A model generated the notes under the pieces. It was not told where the DNA came from, did not search any database, and was given only the letters and a program-made list of their open reading frames with translations. DNA of 64,000 nucleotides. Source: Dipylidium caninum. Lineage: Eukaryota; Platyhelminthes; Cestoda; Cyclophyllidea; Dipylidiidae. Made by a program: the position numbers and the translations under genes. Positions 33,136 to 44,490 of the stretch are shown piece after piece. The DNA lies in contig QEYB01000841.1 of assembly GCA_017562135.1 (NCBI GenBank), forward strand, positions 930,001 to 994,000, given 5' to 3'. Each line of letters opens with the position of its first letter. Positions within the stretch are counted from its first letter, which is position 1.

Positions 33136-33194
33136 TGCCGAGAGTCTGAATGTGACACTTTCAACATCTGAGTTTACCATCGCGCAAGTAACGC

Positions 33195-33280
33195 ATCGTG
33201 ATTGGTCGAATGAAACGGCTTGGGGATACGTCATCCTGCCATCCACCAATCAGAGCGCGGGGTGGATAGATTGGTGCCAG
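33195..33280 (-). promoter_or_regulatory. Triple CCAAT promoter of peptide gene 2
   Basis: CCAAT/ATTGG motifs at 33201-33205, 33246-33250 and 33270-33274, 66-140 bases before the start codon of the minus-strand gene. No TATA box seen. Confidence 0.5.
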
Positions 33281-34225
33281 CAATTACGCTTGGGGGCGTC
33301 TTAAACCTAGTGTCAACTGAATTGAAGGCGATATACTCAATTATTCATTTTATGTAATTATTAAAGAAGTTGGGGCGCCTTCGCCTAGTCGTCACTTCAT
33401 AATCTCAAGGCGGTGCTTTACTGAGGTACATAAGATAAGCAAAAAGAATTAGCAGGTTTGTCGAGAATGAAAATTTCAACCTGTAGAAAATAGGTAATTT
33501 TATTAACTCTCTAGTTAATAAGGCTCTCTAGTTAATAAGGCCGAGAATCCGACTTAATTTATGAACATCAGTTATGATCTTTTGCTGAGAGTTATGATGA
33601 AGTTTATAGAGCATTCCAACTATCGCGAGTACGACACAAAGGCAGAACCTCCTATTTCGCCATCATGTGATCTGTCATAATTTAGGACAGGAAGGAAAGC
33701 AGTGGGGTGAAGGCTTTAAAGTGAAGGTACTTAAACGGTGGAAACATTCAAGAATGACGAACGTGAACACTAAATGCTATATTGCATAATAGTGCAGACG
33801 ACTTACTCTTCGGTGAAGGGTCTCAAGAACGCCTCGATGATTTCCCGTGATTTTAGTCCTGAGATCCCCACCACTGCCTCTTATCTCGGGGATTGGATAA
33901 ATGCATAAAGAAAGTCGAGGAGACTAGGCCGTTTGCCACTATTTGAGCTTATAATCTCTTATGATCTCGTGATTGCGAATGTGAATGCCGCATTCGCCAT
34001 TACCAGGCTACTGAATTTCTTATTTCAGTAGGTTGTCTGTCTCTCCCTTCCCCTGTCTTTGCAACCTAAGCAGCGAATAGGCGGTAGGTAGCAAAGACAA
34101 ACCGTGTGAATTATGCAGACCTATCGAACAACAAAAATCAAGACATCTCCTCTCGATTAAACAGAAAAGCTACGAAATTGTGCGCTTTAAACCATGGGTC
34201 AGTGTAGGTAGTGCAGCGGAGGGCT
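33281..34225. other. No supported gene
   Basis: AT-rich. A short tandem duplication CTCTCTAGTTAATAAGG (about 33508-33541) is the only structure noted. Confidence 0.45.
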
Positions 34226-34519
34226 CTAGAAATACCGAAGTCGACGTCTCCTTCGTTGCCGCAGAAGCCTATAAGCGAGTTCTCGACTCTCACGTCCTCC
34301 GCCCAGACTGCGCAGGTAGTTTAAGTGGTCCCTGACTCCCCTGGCTTCTACAAATCTCTCCTTTTCTGGAATCACCGCAGACTTCTTGTAGATCGGGAGC
34401 TCCTGGCTTGTAGGGACGGGCAATTGGTGCACTTTGTAATGCGTGGCGACACAGAGAATTAGTAGAAGGAAGAGCAGTAGGAGAGGAAGGCAACGGAGAA
34501 AGCGACAGGCCTTTGGCAT
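34226..34519 (-). CDS. Secreted basic peptide precursor 3 (97 aa)
   Basis: MPKACRFLRC then an almost pure Leu/Phe core (residues 11-23), likely cut near ATH (residues 25-27). The mature part has YKVHQLPVPTSQELPIYKK, then VRDHLNYLRSLGGG and RESRELAYRLLRQ, and a C-terminal Arg cluster ending LRYF. It is highly basic. It shares an IYK/VYK element, the motif [DS]HL-x-Y-[LI]-R, a Gly-rich hinge, an LA element and a terminal RY with the neighbour at 32827-33135. CCAAT boxes at 34602-34606 and 34694-34698. The C-terminal RYF recalls RFamide/NPF peptides, but there is no Gly for amidation. Intronless. Function unknown. Confidence 0.75.
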   Translation of the reverse strand: MPKACRFLRCLPLLLLFLLLILCVATHYKVHQLPVPTSQELPIYKKSAVIPEKERFVEARGVRDHLNYLRSLGGGRESRELAYRLLRQRRRRRLRYF

Positions 34520-34529
34520 GATGGCGGCG

Positions 34530-35060
34530 AAAATGACTGTTACCTACCGCTCTCAAATTGAGTTTGAGGTTTCATCAAAAGGACCTCGCCGAATTTTGAA
34601 ACCAATGGAAATTTGATTATGGTTGCAGGATCCACTGGGTAGACAACATGCCTAAGTATTTTAATAATACCGACTCACTAGCTGTTTCAACGGCCAATGG
34701 AACGAAAGCTCTGCAGTTCGACGGTGATGTACTTAACCGTGATGGTGGAGCAGATGCCAGGTGAAATCTGTCAAATAAATTCTAGTAAATAAAGTCTAAT
34801 AAAGTCATTCTCTTTCCTACATTTTTTTCCAACTTTCGATTGAAGATTTTATGACGGACCTAAATTTGTAGACAACATTCACATCGCATTGCTGTTTGCC
34901 ATTCTGCCACCAAGATTTCATCTATGAAGTAGCTCGCTATAAGATATGACATAGTGTCGTTCAAGCGGTCTTCGCAGGAGCCGAGAAAGAGGTTATCGGA
35001 ATCAATTACGATGAAAGAACAAACTATACCTTTCCTCTTAATCGTGTTGCACACTCAACT
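34530..35060. other. No further gene; upstream region of peptide gene 3
   Basis: Holds the two CCAAT boxes described for the gene at 34226-34519. Otherwise nothing recognised. Confidence 0.4.
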
Positions 35061-35137
35061 CGAAGATGAGCTTTTATTATTCTCGTCAGGATTTGCCATT
35101 TCCAGCGTCTGGACTGAACGGCAATGTGAGAGACCCG

Positions 35138-35323
35138 TCAGAAGCCTAATAGAGGCTCTTCGTGAGAGCCTCGTATTTCCTTAGAGACGAGATAATGCTT
35201 GTTTAGTACCAACTTGATCCGAGGCCATTCATCGAAACTGTGTAGCATTAACTCAGAGCAACTCTTGTGCAATGTGGAGAGTCCTCTTTCAGCCAATTCA
35301 GTTGGCATTCTACCGTTAGCCAT
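35138..35323 (-). CDS. Short gene with TATA box and poly(A) signal (61 aa)
   Basis: ATG 35323 opens a 61-codon frame starting MANGRMPTELAERGLSTLHK and ending EIRGSHEEPLLGF. There is no signal peptide and no recognised family. It is taken seriously because it has a full small transcription unit: TATAAAA at 35397-35391 on the minus strand, 68 bases before the ATG, and AATAAA at 35078-35073, about 60 bases after the stop. The coding sequence contains an 8-pair hairpin (GAGGCTCT-tcgtg-AGAGCCTC, 35153-35173). It lies within the secreted-peptide cluster but is not obviously a member. Confidence 0.4.
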   Translation of the reverse strand: MANGRMPTELAERGLSTLHKSCSELMLHSFDEWPRIKLVLNKHYLVSKEIRGSHEEPLLGF

Positions 35324-35390
35324 GAAAAAAAGTTAATTGAAGGAAAATGACTTAGAAGTCAGCCTAGAACGCAGGTCTGATGGCACACGG

Positions 35391-35397
35391 TTTTATA
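35391..35397 (-). promoter_or_regulatory. TATA box
   Basis: TATAAAA on the minus strand within GCGTATAAAACCG, placed for a start of transcription near 35361. Confidence 0.5.
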
Positions 35398-35399
35398 CG

Positions 35400-38330
35400 C
35401 AGGGGAAAGAGTCGTGAATTAGCGGACTCCGTAGGATGGTGGCGTAACTGCCCTTTATAATCGCTGCCTCGTTGCAACTGTGTTTTAGGGCGGCAGTGTG
35501 AAAATTTATATTTCAGGACTACATCAAAGCATGGGTCTGCAAAGCTATTAGAGCATAGGAAAACGATTAAAATTGAAACCATTTATGCCCAGACTTTGCC
35601 TTATATCTGGATCTGAAGCGCTCAGCCTACTTATATTTGTTAGTAACATGAGTTATCAGTTGAACTACTCTCATATAACTAAATGGCGCAATTGTTGGCA
35701 TTATTAAGAACTAATGGTGGACAGACGGAGAAAGTAAACGATTTAAATAAGTCTCAAATGGGAAAAGCATTTGGCATTAAGACTCACCAGTCCTAAGAAG
35801 ACCGGCATATTTCATCGGCTTGGAGTTGCTAACATCTCAGCAATTAACACCCGACAACGATTTTAAAAAGACGTAGGTGGCACAAATGCAAAAGCAATTT
35901 GTTTAAACCTTAATAGACTACTGCATAAGGACCCAAAAGCCTCACTCGAAATCTATTTTTGAATCAAGGAGAACAGCCAGCGACATGGAATAAGCAGGGC
36001 TGTTAGTCGTTAATCTACTTACTTCATGCAGACTTTACAGGGCCCACTTCACCGATCATAAAACGACATAGTCAGCTTTGAGGAATGATTCTGTTTCCAC
36101 CCTTCCCACCGACAGCGGAGAACAAAAAAGTAGAGAAACGGAAAATGATCAATTAGGGTGAAATGCACATCTGAAAGGGAAAGTAAAGTGTTGAGTTAAA
36201 GGCAACTCACCTACTCTGGCTTTATGGGAAAAATATAGTCTTAAAGAAGTCATAAATGAGTTTTCTGGGCCCCACGAGCAGTGAATATTTTATGCGCCAC
36301 CAGTAAACCAGGCGTTGAAGTGGCTCTCAACGCCAGTCATTTAAACCGCCTCCATTCCGAGCTGCTCCCTGATATTTGCCTTTCTGCCTTCAGGGCGGAA
36401 GACTTTTCCGTGGAGCGTCTACTGTAGAACCATCGATAGTTTTTTCTTGAATACGAACCTCAGTGACTAATAACTCTTGTTACCACTCTTTTAAGCGTTT
36501 AACTTCTCAGTGAGTTAAACTAGACGATTTCTTCTTCACTTGTGACTTTGTCGAGGTTACAAGAATAATTTTGTTGAGGCTTAGCTGTTTGGTAGGAGCA
36601 TTTCGTTCGGTGAGATGATCTGCATACGCAATGCCCAGCCGCCCATTTGTAAGAATGTTTGGCTACCTACATCGAGAGCAGGGAGTAATTTCTTCCGCCT
36701 CTTTCAACACTACAAAAATCACTCCCGAGGTAGTCGAGGAGGTTGCATCCACACGTAGCTCCTGACACCGCCATTTCAGATGCATCGTAGAATGAAATTG
36801 ACGCGAAACAATATTTTATCAGTGACCACCGGGGAAGGCGTTGTGGTATGCCTAGGGGAGAGTCGAAGCAACACTAAGCTGTGAGACATGCCTCATGTGC
36901 ACGGCGTCGATGGAGGTGAGGACGAGTCCGATCGCCGTAGAGGAGGACTTATTAAGTAGTATTAAATGAAGAGACGTAAAAAGGGAAAGGAATGTCCACC
37001 CACCTCTGCAGCCTGGCTTTCTGCCGAGGCTTGTTGAGCAGTTGAGCTACTCCAGGTGCTCACACTATCTCCAATTCACGTCTAAAATTATTGAATCTGA
37101 GCGCACTGGGTGGAGAATGTGCGCGTCAGACGCTGGTTGATAGGCAGTTTGGTTAACTGCGATGAGAGATTTTCGAGCGATTTCTCGCAAAGTTTCACCC
37201 AAACCCAGTGTGAGACGAAGTACCGATCGCCTGCGTTCTCCGCCTTCTTTAGGAGAAATGAAGAGAGCGGAGCGCCACGCTGGCGATAGCATGAGATGAG
37301 GCGGGCCCCGGGAATGCTGCGCAACGGGGACCGAGGCGAAGACGAAGCGAAGATGACAAGTGAAGGGCGCGCAGTTCCCGCAGAGGCAGCAGGCAAAGGT
37401 GTCAACTAAACGTCAAAATTTGAGCAGTAATTTGAATGCCTCGCATTTTCATTTGGAGTAGGCAGTTGTTTGTGTGCACCAATTTCTCCTCCCATATGAG
37501 ATTTTCATGAGGGTTTTATTTCCCAACGACAAACCATCAATCATGCGGTTGATTTCGCCACAACACAGAGAAAGAAGGCACAATTTGTGCTTAATTTTGC
37601 TCTCTGAAGAGGTGAATTCATGCATTGGTGTATTTTTTCATTTCTTGTGCGCTGCTGTCACCTTCTCCTCGACCGAAACTTGAGCCAAAATAGCAACTTT
37701 ATGGGGCCGAACTCCGTTGTCGAGGTTACAGTGGTCCAAACACCCTCATTTTCCTGCATTTTGTAAGAGACTCCACTCCAAAGGCGTCACTTTAAGCGTT
37801 ACTGTCACCGATTAGAAAGGATGCGAAGATTCCGTAGTCTACGGATTGTTTGGTCGCCCACTCGGGCCAACTGGCCTTCGAACCAGTGCCCGACGGTGCC
37901 CTCCTCGCGCCTGAAGCCACTTCTCGCAAAGCAGAGAGTTTACGACGGCGATTGCCGCACCAAAGCCAATGTTTTTTGACCTCACCTCTGTAAAAATAAA
38001 GGATGGTTGACGACCACCTTCACTACAGTAATCAAATTAATAAGAATAATCACTGACAACTTGTCAAGCCTGATAAACAGTCGCATCTCGTAAATTTAGC
38101 CTTTACTGGCTTGCGAGGACATCACTGATACTTGAATCCATCACCACGATAAATTGCACACCTCAGCAAAAAGAAGTCGCTTTGAAGGCGGCATCAATCA
38201 CAGGCAGAAACGGCAGCACCCGACACTTGCGCCTCTGGGTCTAATACAATTACACCGCCCTAGAGCCCCCCGCCCTCCCGACGCCCTCATCGAAGAGGCC
38301 TTTCAATCCTCCGCACCCTCGCCACCAGCG
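35400..38330. other. No supported gene
   Basis: Overlapping GC-rich minus frames at 37.07-37.40 kb lack a signal peptide or family match. A perfect small palindrome TCCGTAG-T-CTACGGA lies near 37830. Confidence 0.4.
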
Positions 38331-38335
38331 GCATA

Positions 38336-38408
38336 CCAATGGGCCTCTCGACTCACCTCAAATCGCCAATAGGAAGGCGAACTCGAGGACGAATGAGTGT
38401 GGATTTAA
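38336..38408 (+). promoter_or_regulatory. Promoter of peptide gene 4
   Basis: CCAAT at 38336-38340 and 38366-38370 and a TATA-like ATTTAAG at 38403-38409, about 45 bases before the ATG at 38452. A TCACACTT string near 38430 would suit a start site. Confidence 0.55.
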
Positions 38409-38451
38409 GGCGGAGTGGATGCCCGCCTCGTCACACTTACACCAAGTCGCC

Positions 38452-38691
38452 ATGAGACTCTGTGTCCTCACCCTCTGCGTTCTCGGCCTCCTTCTGCTGA
38501 CGCTTCCATCCAACGAGGTGATGGGCAAAAGTGTCTCCAAGCACCAGAATGGCGTCGCCTATAGAGCAAATAGTGTTTATGTGCCAAAAGGACACAAACC
38601 GAAGGGCATGAAAAAGAAGTGCACGGGCCACGGCAAGAAAAAGAAGTGTTACTACGTGAAGAAGGATAAGAAGAAGTGGTGGAAAATCTAA
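38452..38691 (+). CDS. Secreted Lys-rich peptide 4 (79 aa, two Cys)
   Basis: Signal peptide MRLCVLTLCVLGLLLLTLPS, likely cut near residues 23-25 (VMG), then a strongly cationic mature chain of about 54 residues: KSVSKHQNGVAYRANSVYV, then Lys runs around two cysteines (Cys57 in KKKCTGHG and Cys66 in KKKKCYYVKK) that could form one disulfide, ending KKKWWKI. The Lys/Trp-rich tail and small size resemble antimicrobial or heparin-binding peptides, but no family is recognised. The upstream in-frame CTG/ATG-like extension lies before the expected transcription start. ATTAAA at about 38772 may be the poly(A) signal. Intronless. Confidence 0.8.
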   Translation: MRLCVLTLCVLGLLLLTLPSNEVMGKSVSKHQNGVAYRANSVYVPKGHKPKGMKKKCTGHGKKKKCYYVKKDKKKWWKI

Positions 38692-38699
38692 AGAGGTAA

Positions 38700-39330
38700 C
38701 AGGCCGAGAGAGGGAGAGAGGGAGAGAGAGATACACTGCCATCTGAAGGATTTCGTGGAAAAACTTGTGCATTAAATATCATGATGTACCTCTCTAATGC
38801 CACCTTTTCTTTGAATACATCTTAACTTCTTACAAGTCTTCTCCACTTACATAATTGCTTTTGCTACAGCTTTACATTCTTGGATTGCATTTTTGGCTGC
38901 AGCGACGTGTCGGCGGCCCAAGTCTAACACTTCCTTAGCAGACATGAACGAAAAGGTTTGGGAATGCCGCGGAGGTTCAGTTGGTCAGGGAAGAGGGGAT
39001 AGGGGAGGCGAAGGGCTGGGGGCAGAGAGAGTTTTGAGGGGATTATTTGCCCGAAAAAGGGAAGAGATTCATCGCCACCCTCGAAATGGAGGAGGACTGT
39101 AAGGTTATGCTGCCAGGCAATGGGGTAGAAGGAGCGAGCAGAAGAAGACAAAGAAGAGAGGGAGCCTCGAGGCAGATATCAAAGTAAACCTTGGCGGGGG
39201 AAGATGCTACTTTTTAAAAGGTGTGCCGGAAAAAAAAGTTTCGTCTTTCGACGCGAATAAATAAACCACTGCTTTGATGAATTTTTACCCTTGAAAATAA
39301 TTGTGTGAGGACAAAAACAAATGGTCGTGG
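38700..39330. other. 3' flank; GA-rich tract
   Basis: GA-rich low-complexity sequence at 38704-38732 in the likely 3' UTR of the 38452 gene; otherwise only GC-rich short frames. Confidence 0.4.
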
Positions 39331-39334
39331 GAGA

Positions 39335-40215
39335 TATGGTGGATGCGACAGAATTTCCCCAGCTGACTTCTGCAATTTTTCAACGAGTCCCCAAAGCAGC
39401 CTGTCATCTGGCGTTATCCTTATGCCGCACTACGTCTCTCCACCTTCTCGACCAGCGCCAACCTCTTTTCTTCCACTCTTTTCTCTAACATACCCACTTG
39501 CTGACAACACTCCTCCACATTTAGCTGATCAGTCAATTTTAAAAGCTCACAATGCATTCGCCTCGAATGTCCTGCCTCACACACACACACACACACACAC
39601 ACACTCGGAGATGGAGGGACCACGTTCTCCGGCCTCACGATGCGCCCCTTTCCTTGCGATTTTTCCCCTCGGTAGTCAACTCTTCATTCCCACTCCCCGT
39701 CCCCTTGAGAAAGGTCTCGCTGTTGCCTTGAACAGGCAGAGCTGCTCACGCGACAACGCCACCATAAATTCCTCTCACTTCAACCACGCGGCACCCGTCG
39801 TGAATGTCTCCGCGCCAATCCCCTCTCCGAATATAGTCCAAAATGCTTTGCTCAGTGGAAGGGAGACCTTCTGCCACCTCCCATGTTTTCCGGAAGGGAA
39901 TTTCCTCCAACACTGTCTCCACAACATCGTCGTCGCTCAAAGTCAGCCGTCCTCAACGTGGATCATCAGGAAGTTCACAATCATCTTTTTCACACCTTTC
40001 GAGCCATCTTCCGCACCTCCTATCACAAATTGTGCCTTCATCAAACCCAACACTTTCTATACAATTCTACCTGTCTCAGTATCATTTCTTCCCTGTTGAA
40101 TTTCGTATGAAATGGAGTGGGGCGAATGAAGTGCACCAGTGGCCACTGCTACACTATCGCTCCACACTTAGGACCAAGGGGAAGCAACTTTGTTTTAGTC
40201 AATTTGCCACCTCCG
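39335..40215 (-). mobile_element. Decayed mariner copy with CA microsatellite
   Basis: Minus-strand translation gives mariner pieces: DDDVVETVLEEIPF, WEVAEGLPSTEQSILDYIRR, and near 39370 a piece matching the catalytic-region sequence LEKLQKSAGEIL. Frames shift and stops interrupt. It carries an internal CA run (39578-39604), and a shorter run sits at the same place in the copy at 46680-47625, so the two are sister copies from the same burst. The long plus-strand open frame over this region is antisense and not a gene. Confidence 0.85.
39578..39604 (+). repeat. (CA)n microsatellite inside the mariner
   Basis: Perfect dinucleotide run of about 13 units, at the same position as a shorter GT run in the 47 kb mariner copy. 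Confidence 0.95.
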
Positions 40216-43200
40216 TATGGCACGAGGGCCATGGGAGCACTTTTCCTGTTTACTTCTTCGTTATGTGTGAGCACTGGCATATGCTTTTGTGGAATGTCGA
40301 GATGCCTGGGTCAAGGTCACTAACATTTCCTCGTAACCTTGTCATAACTCCAAAATGGTGGGGAAAAAAGCCGACTCTCCCCGTGCCATCCTTCATGGTT
40401 TTATCGCAGTCAAGTTTATCGACTTGCAGCTGAAAAACCATGTGACCCCAGTGGCGCAACCTCTTCACGCACAAATTAGAGCCTGGCGAACAGCGTAATA
40501 TGGCATGGTGCCCTCAATAAAATTCCCAGTGTAACCACAAAACCTCCATGCCCCACGTCCCCTCCCTCGACACTCCATTGGTGAGACACGAAAACCTTCT
40601 TTCGGGATTATTTTTTAAGCTCTGCTTCACGTGGCCTTCCATTGCTTGCTTATTCCATTTAGGAGTCTTACAGTAACCAGTTCAAAAAAATTTCGATAAT
40701 TTTGTATTCGTCATAACAAAGCAAATCACTTGTGTCGTCAATCACAAAGTTAAGAACTCTAATGAGTTTTCGGTAGACATATGGGAGGTAGTCGCATGCA
40801 AATTTTGAGGGTGAATATTCCGACTCTGTTTACAATGGCTTTAAAGCAACGACCTCTGTCAGAAAAAGGTGATATTGGAAGTAAGACTCGATAAAGAAAA
40901 TCATAAGACATCGGTATCTCGCGCACATGTTTTTTGATTTCCAAGGCGTCCCATTTCTTCATACTGCATTTTTACATCCCATGTTACACTTGACACAAGG
41001 AGACAGTAAGAATTTTGAAGTGGTGTGACGAATGCCTTGTGGGGAGCACCGCAAATATTACGGCAACTGATAACGAGGCAGTAGCATTCTATGGCGGTCA
41101 GTTAAACGAACTTTCATTTATATCATGATAATTCCACATGTAAATAAAGTGTTACTTAAACGGTGAGAGTAGCAGACAATTGAGCATTTGTACATGCAAG
41201 TTTGGAAGAAGGACCGTGCAGTATAACCAGAGGCTTTACAAAAGCATTTCCTGTAACAGCCAAAAAATATTAGGGTCAGGAGTACACCCTTTTAGCCCAC
41301 TCGATTTTTTGTGCATTTTGGGCAAAAGTGTTATTTGACTGTATGAATCGTAGAATTTTGTCAACCTCATCGTTATTTTCACTTTGATGTTTTGTGTACT
41401 ATACTTTCTACGTCTAGTACGTTAAACCATGTAATAGCTCTCATTGTCATCTAGATCAAAAGAGTTACTCTTGTGCAGGAGTCTCGACAAATGTACAACA
41501 GCAGCACGAAACACGGATCATGAGATGTGGTAAGGGGCATTTAAACGCCTAGAATGTCCGGAAAGTTCTGATATTCTGACGACCGAACTAGAAACTACTA
41601 AGGGAACTGCCCGTGGCTTTTCGTCCAAGGTGTTAAGTTCAGAGGGTGACGTTTGAAATGCCACCGCTTTTCGAAATCAAACCATAGCTGGCAGGGGGCA
41701 ATTAGTGAACCTCTAGTGTGAGTTCCACTTTGTCTGCTTTTCATAAATATCAAGGACATTCAAGTTCTTTAATAGACCGCAAAACGAAAATTGGCTTAGG
41801 AATAACTTACCTCTACTCGGGAAATATGGATCAAGCTGAAAGGCTCACACCAGACAGCCAAAGTCAAAAGGCTGACGTCCTTCGTTATTTGCCTAAACAT
41901 AGTTAATTAGTTTAACAAAACAGAGAATAACCGAAATGGAATGTATCAATTTGTGATGCCCTTAAACTTAGTCGGCAATATATATCAAAAAGTATAAAAA
42001 ATTACTGACAAAAATATGTGGTTGCAACTCACGACGATATTCGAAATTTCTGGGATTTTGAGGACTAATGTGCTGCGTTTGGTTTTGGTTTTGGAGCAGT
42101 AATAATTAGGGGTTTGCTTTGGTCTTTTAACATTTGATGAGTTACTTTTAAAAACTAGTCTACCGGACTTATTTGCTAGCTACCAAGCCTCATTTACAAC
42201 GCTATCAACTTATTATCAAGTTTAGAAACAAATTGATAACCACTTTCAGTAACGCTTTATTGTCCTCAGTACGGAGTGCTCAATTCTACGCATGTAGTTA
42301 CAAATGACCTCTTCTTCTAAGCATCTTGGACTTCTGCATAATGCTCCCTGTCTTCATTCACGTCAAAAAGGACAGGTGATGGCCCAAACAAATTCTAACT
42401 TATTTCTCGAACCTGAATGAATGTCTGCTTCGATTTATCACGTAGCAAGTCGAGTTATTTTTAATTATTAACGCAATTGGGGTTTTTTCTTGAATGGTTG
42501 AAATGTGTGCATTTCTCCAATTTGTAAACTATACTTGTGTTTTATTTGGCAAAGAATTCACATATTAGCTGCCTCAGTTTTAGCTAACAAACCATTTCTT
42601 CCCACGCCGTATACATCGAAAACAGTATTTAAATTTTCCTGTATTTGCCAAATGGTACATACTTCCTTTCGTCGAAATTTTCATAATCTTACTAACTAGT
42701 AAAAATTATACTAGTGAGGTTGTGAATTTTAGTGGTCGTTTTAATTAGCCAAGAAATGTAACTAAACCAGATTTGTTCATTGTTTGATTACACAAAGGAG
42801 TCTTCACGTAGGAAGCAGTGGTTTCGCTGACGTTTAAATAGTGTTAGATGTTTGCTGGCAACAATTGTGCTTAATTTCGCAAACGACTTCCTTAAGTACC
42901 ATATTTTGCTATTAAGGCTCATACAGTCATGATGAGGGTGCCCTAATTGTACAACATAAACAGCCATCCCGTTTGATCTTTTTGGATGAACTTCAATTTC
43001 ACAAAGCCTTTCTCAACAGACTAATGAGGTGTCAGTTAAGGTGATTTGCTGCACTACCTTTCGCCAATGTCCCTGGGTCTTCCCTCACCTAACAAAATAT
43101 GGAGTTGATAAAAGAATTGCGAAAGTGTCACCAAAATGACCTCAAAACTCCCTCTTAAATGAGATTGTCGGAATTAGTTACAAAGGGTTCCATTTCAACA

Positions 43201-43940
43201 TGTCAAACTAATGCATCCGCACTCGAGAAGGACAGAAGTATCTGTTGAGAAATAGTCAAATAGGACGGCCGCATTTCCTCATTAAATTTACCTTCAGTAG
43301 CATTTAAATTTGTTCTATAGTTCGCATAGGTCAAATTAACTGCTAATTTCATTCGAGACGACTTGATACTCATGAAAGATTGCCTTTTCCTTATGTCATC
43401 CACTGATCACATTTGGTAGTGCCCTCAATAAAATAACATACTACGAAAGGGGTTGGACAGGATTTGGTTATCTACAATCAGTGGGGTAGAATGAAGGCGT
43501 TGCATAAAAGTAGACTCCCTCTTTTCATCATCATCTGTTCCCAATGGTCGCAAGTAGTACGACTTATATGTTAAGAACCGAAATATAAGGTAATGCGATG
43601 AATGTGAAGTGAATCCTTAGGTACCAGTGGATGTCCTCCACCACCATGGTTGAGCAGACCCGCCTTTGCAACACACACGCACACGTCCTTAAATCCGATG
43701 AATAAACGTAGGTTACTTGAGAAAATGAGTTGGAATATTTTAGGCCATGTGAAAAGGAGCATGTGAAAATATATCTTGACCACTTTTCTCATAGCCTTTC
43801 CAACACAGCGATAACGACTGTGCATCGGGAAGTCTGCAATGCTTCTTCCATCCCTAAATTTCGAGTGTCTCCATTCGCTCGCCTACTCCACTCACTCTTC
43901 TAACAACGGGTGAGAATCAGCCGGTGACGCCTATGAGTTC
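40216..43940. other. No supported gene, AT-rich
   Basis: Short frames only; no signal peptide or splice-bounded coding stretch recognised. A minus frame at 43571-43825 has a Met-Arg start and a partly hydrophobic stretch (MRKVVKIYFHMLLFTWPKIF), but with charged residues inside it and no promoter. Confidence 0.4.
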
Positions 43941-43949
43941 GAGGAGAGG

Positions 43950-44092
43950 CCAATCACCAGCAAGAACCGACGTTTTCACCAAATGCGGAGTCATCAGTTA
44001 ATCATAGAGATGAGTGGCTGGTGAGTAGACTCTTTACTGTCTTTCTCGTGCCAATAAGAAGAGATTGGAGCTTGTGGTGGTTCATATATAAG
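43950..44092 (+). promoter_or_regulatory. Promoter of peptide gene 5 (3 CCAAT + TATA)
   Basis: CCAAT at 43950-43954 and 44051-44055, ATTGG at 44064-44068, and a canonical TATATAAG at 44085-44092. The TATA box puts the transcript start near 44115, which selects ATG 44135 over the in-frame ATG at 44099. Confidence 0.75.
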
Positions 44093-44134
44093 GGCAGTAT
44101 GGCTGAGAATAAAATTGGTAGCAGGGAAAGTATC

Positions 44135-44389
44135 ATGCGAGTCTCCATTCTCAGCCTTTGCCTCCTTTGCCTCCTCATCTTGGCGGTTATTTCGGTTGCT
44201 GATGCAAGGAAACACAAGGGTCATCATTCCCCCTCCTCATACCAATTACAACGAAGGGCCATCTTCGGAAGGAAGAAAGAGGAGAAGCAGAAGAAGCCCC
44301 AATCGTTCTCAGAGAAGATAAAAAGCAAGGTTAAAAAGCACATAGTTAAGGGAACTCTCAAGAAGATCGCTGGGAAAGGCGGTAAATAG
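44135..44389 (+). CDS. Secreted cationic peptide 5 (84 aa), amphipathic helix
   Basis: Signal peptide MRVSILSLCLLCLLILAVIS, likely cut near VADA (residues 21-24). The mature chain of about 60 residues is very basic: KHKGHHSPSSYQLQRR, then AIFGRKK (a dibasic site, and a Gly before Arg-Lys that would allow an amide), then FSEKIKSKVKKHIVKGTLKK. The last segment (residues 58-79) has hydrophobics at 3-4 residue spacing (F, I, V, I/V, L, I) facing a Lys face, the pattern of membrane-active helical host-defence peptides. AATAAA at about 44493 and 44511 gives a short 3' UTR. Intronless. The antimicrobial idea is inference from composition only. Confidence 0.82.
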   Translation: MRVSILSLCLLCLLILAVISVADARKHKGHHSPSSYQLQRRAIFGRKKEEKQKKPQSFSEKIKSKVKKHIVKGTLKKIAGKGGK

Positions 44390-44490
44390 TCCCTCCTGAA
44401 CTCCACCTCCCCTCTATTGACTCTAATTGAACACACATTCACACACGAAGAAAAAAACACACATAGACACATTAACTATCTTCAGTTTCG

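Noticed and set aside
34226..34519. Neuropeptide F/Y-like peptide (C-terminal RYF, helical YL region)
   Set aside because: No amidation Gly, no RPRF/RxRFG end and an Arg run instead of the conserved Tyr-rich helix. The likeness is too loose to name.
35153..35173. Histone 3' stem-loop
   Set aside because: The stem is 8 pairs with a 5-base loop and lacks the conserved 6-pair, UUUC-type loop and a histone frame; it lies inside an open frame.
37065..37405. GC-rich minus-strand frames of 75 and 105 codons
   Set aside because: They overlap each other in different frames, have no promoter or signal peptide, and arise in a GC-rich patch.
39305..40433. Long plus-strand open frames (up to 264 codons) as a gene
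   Set aside because: They are antisense to a decayed mariner transposase. A matching antisense frame appears at the sister copy 46663-47331.
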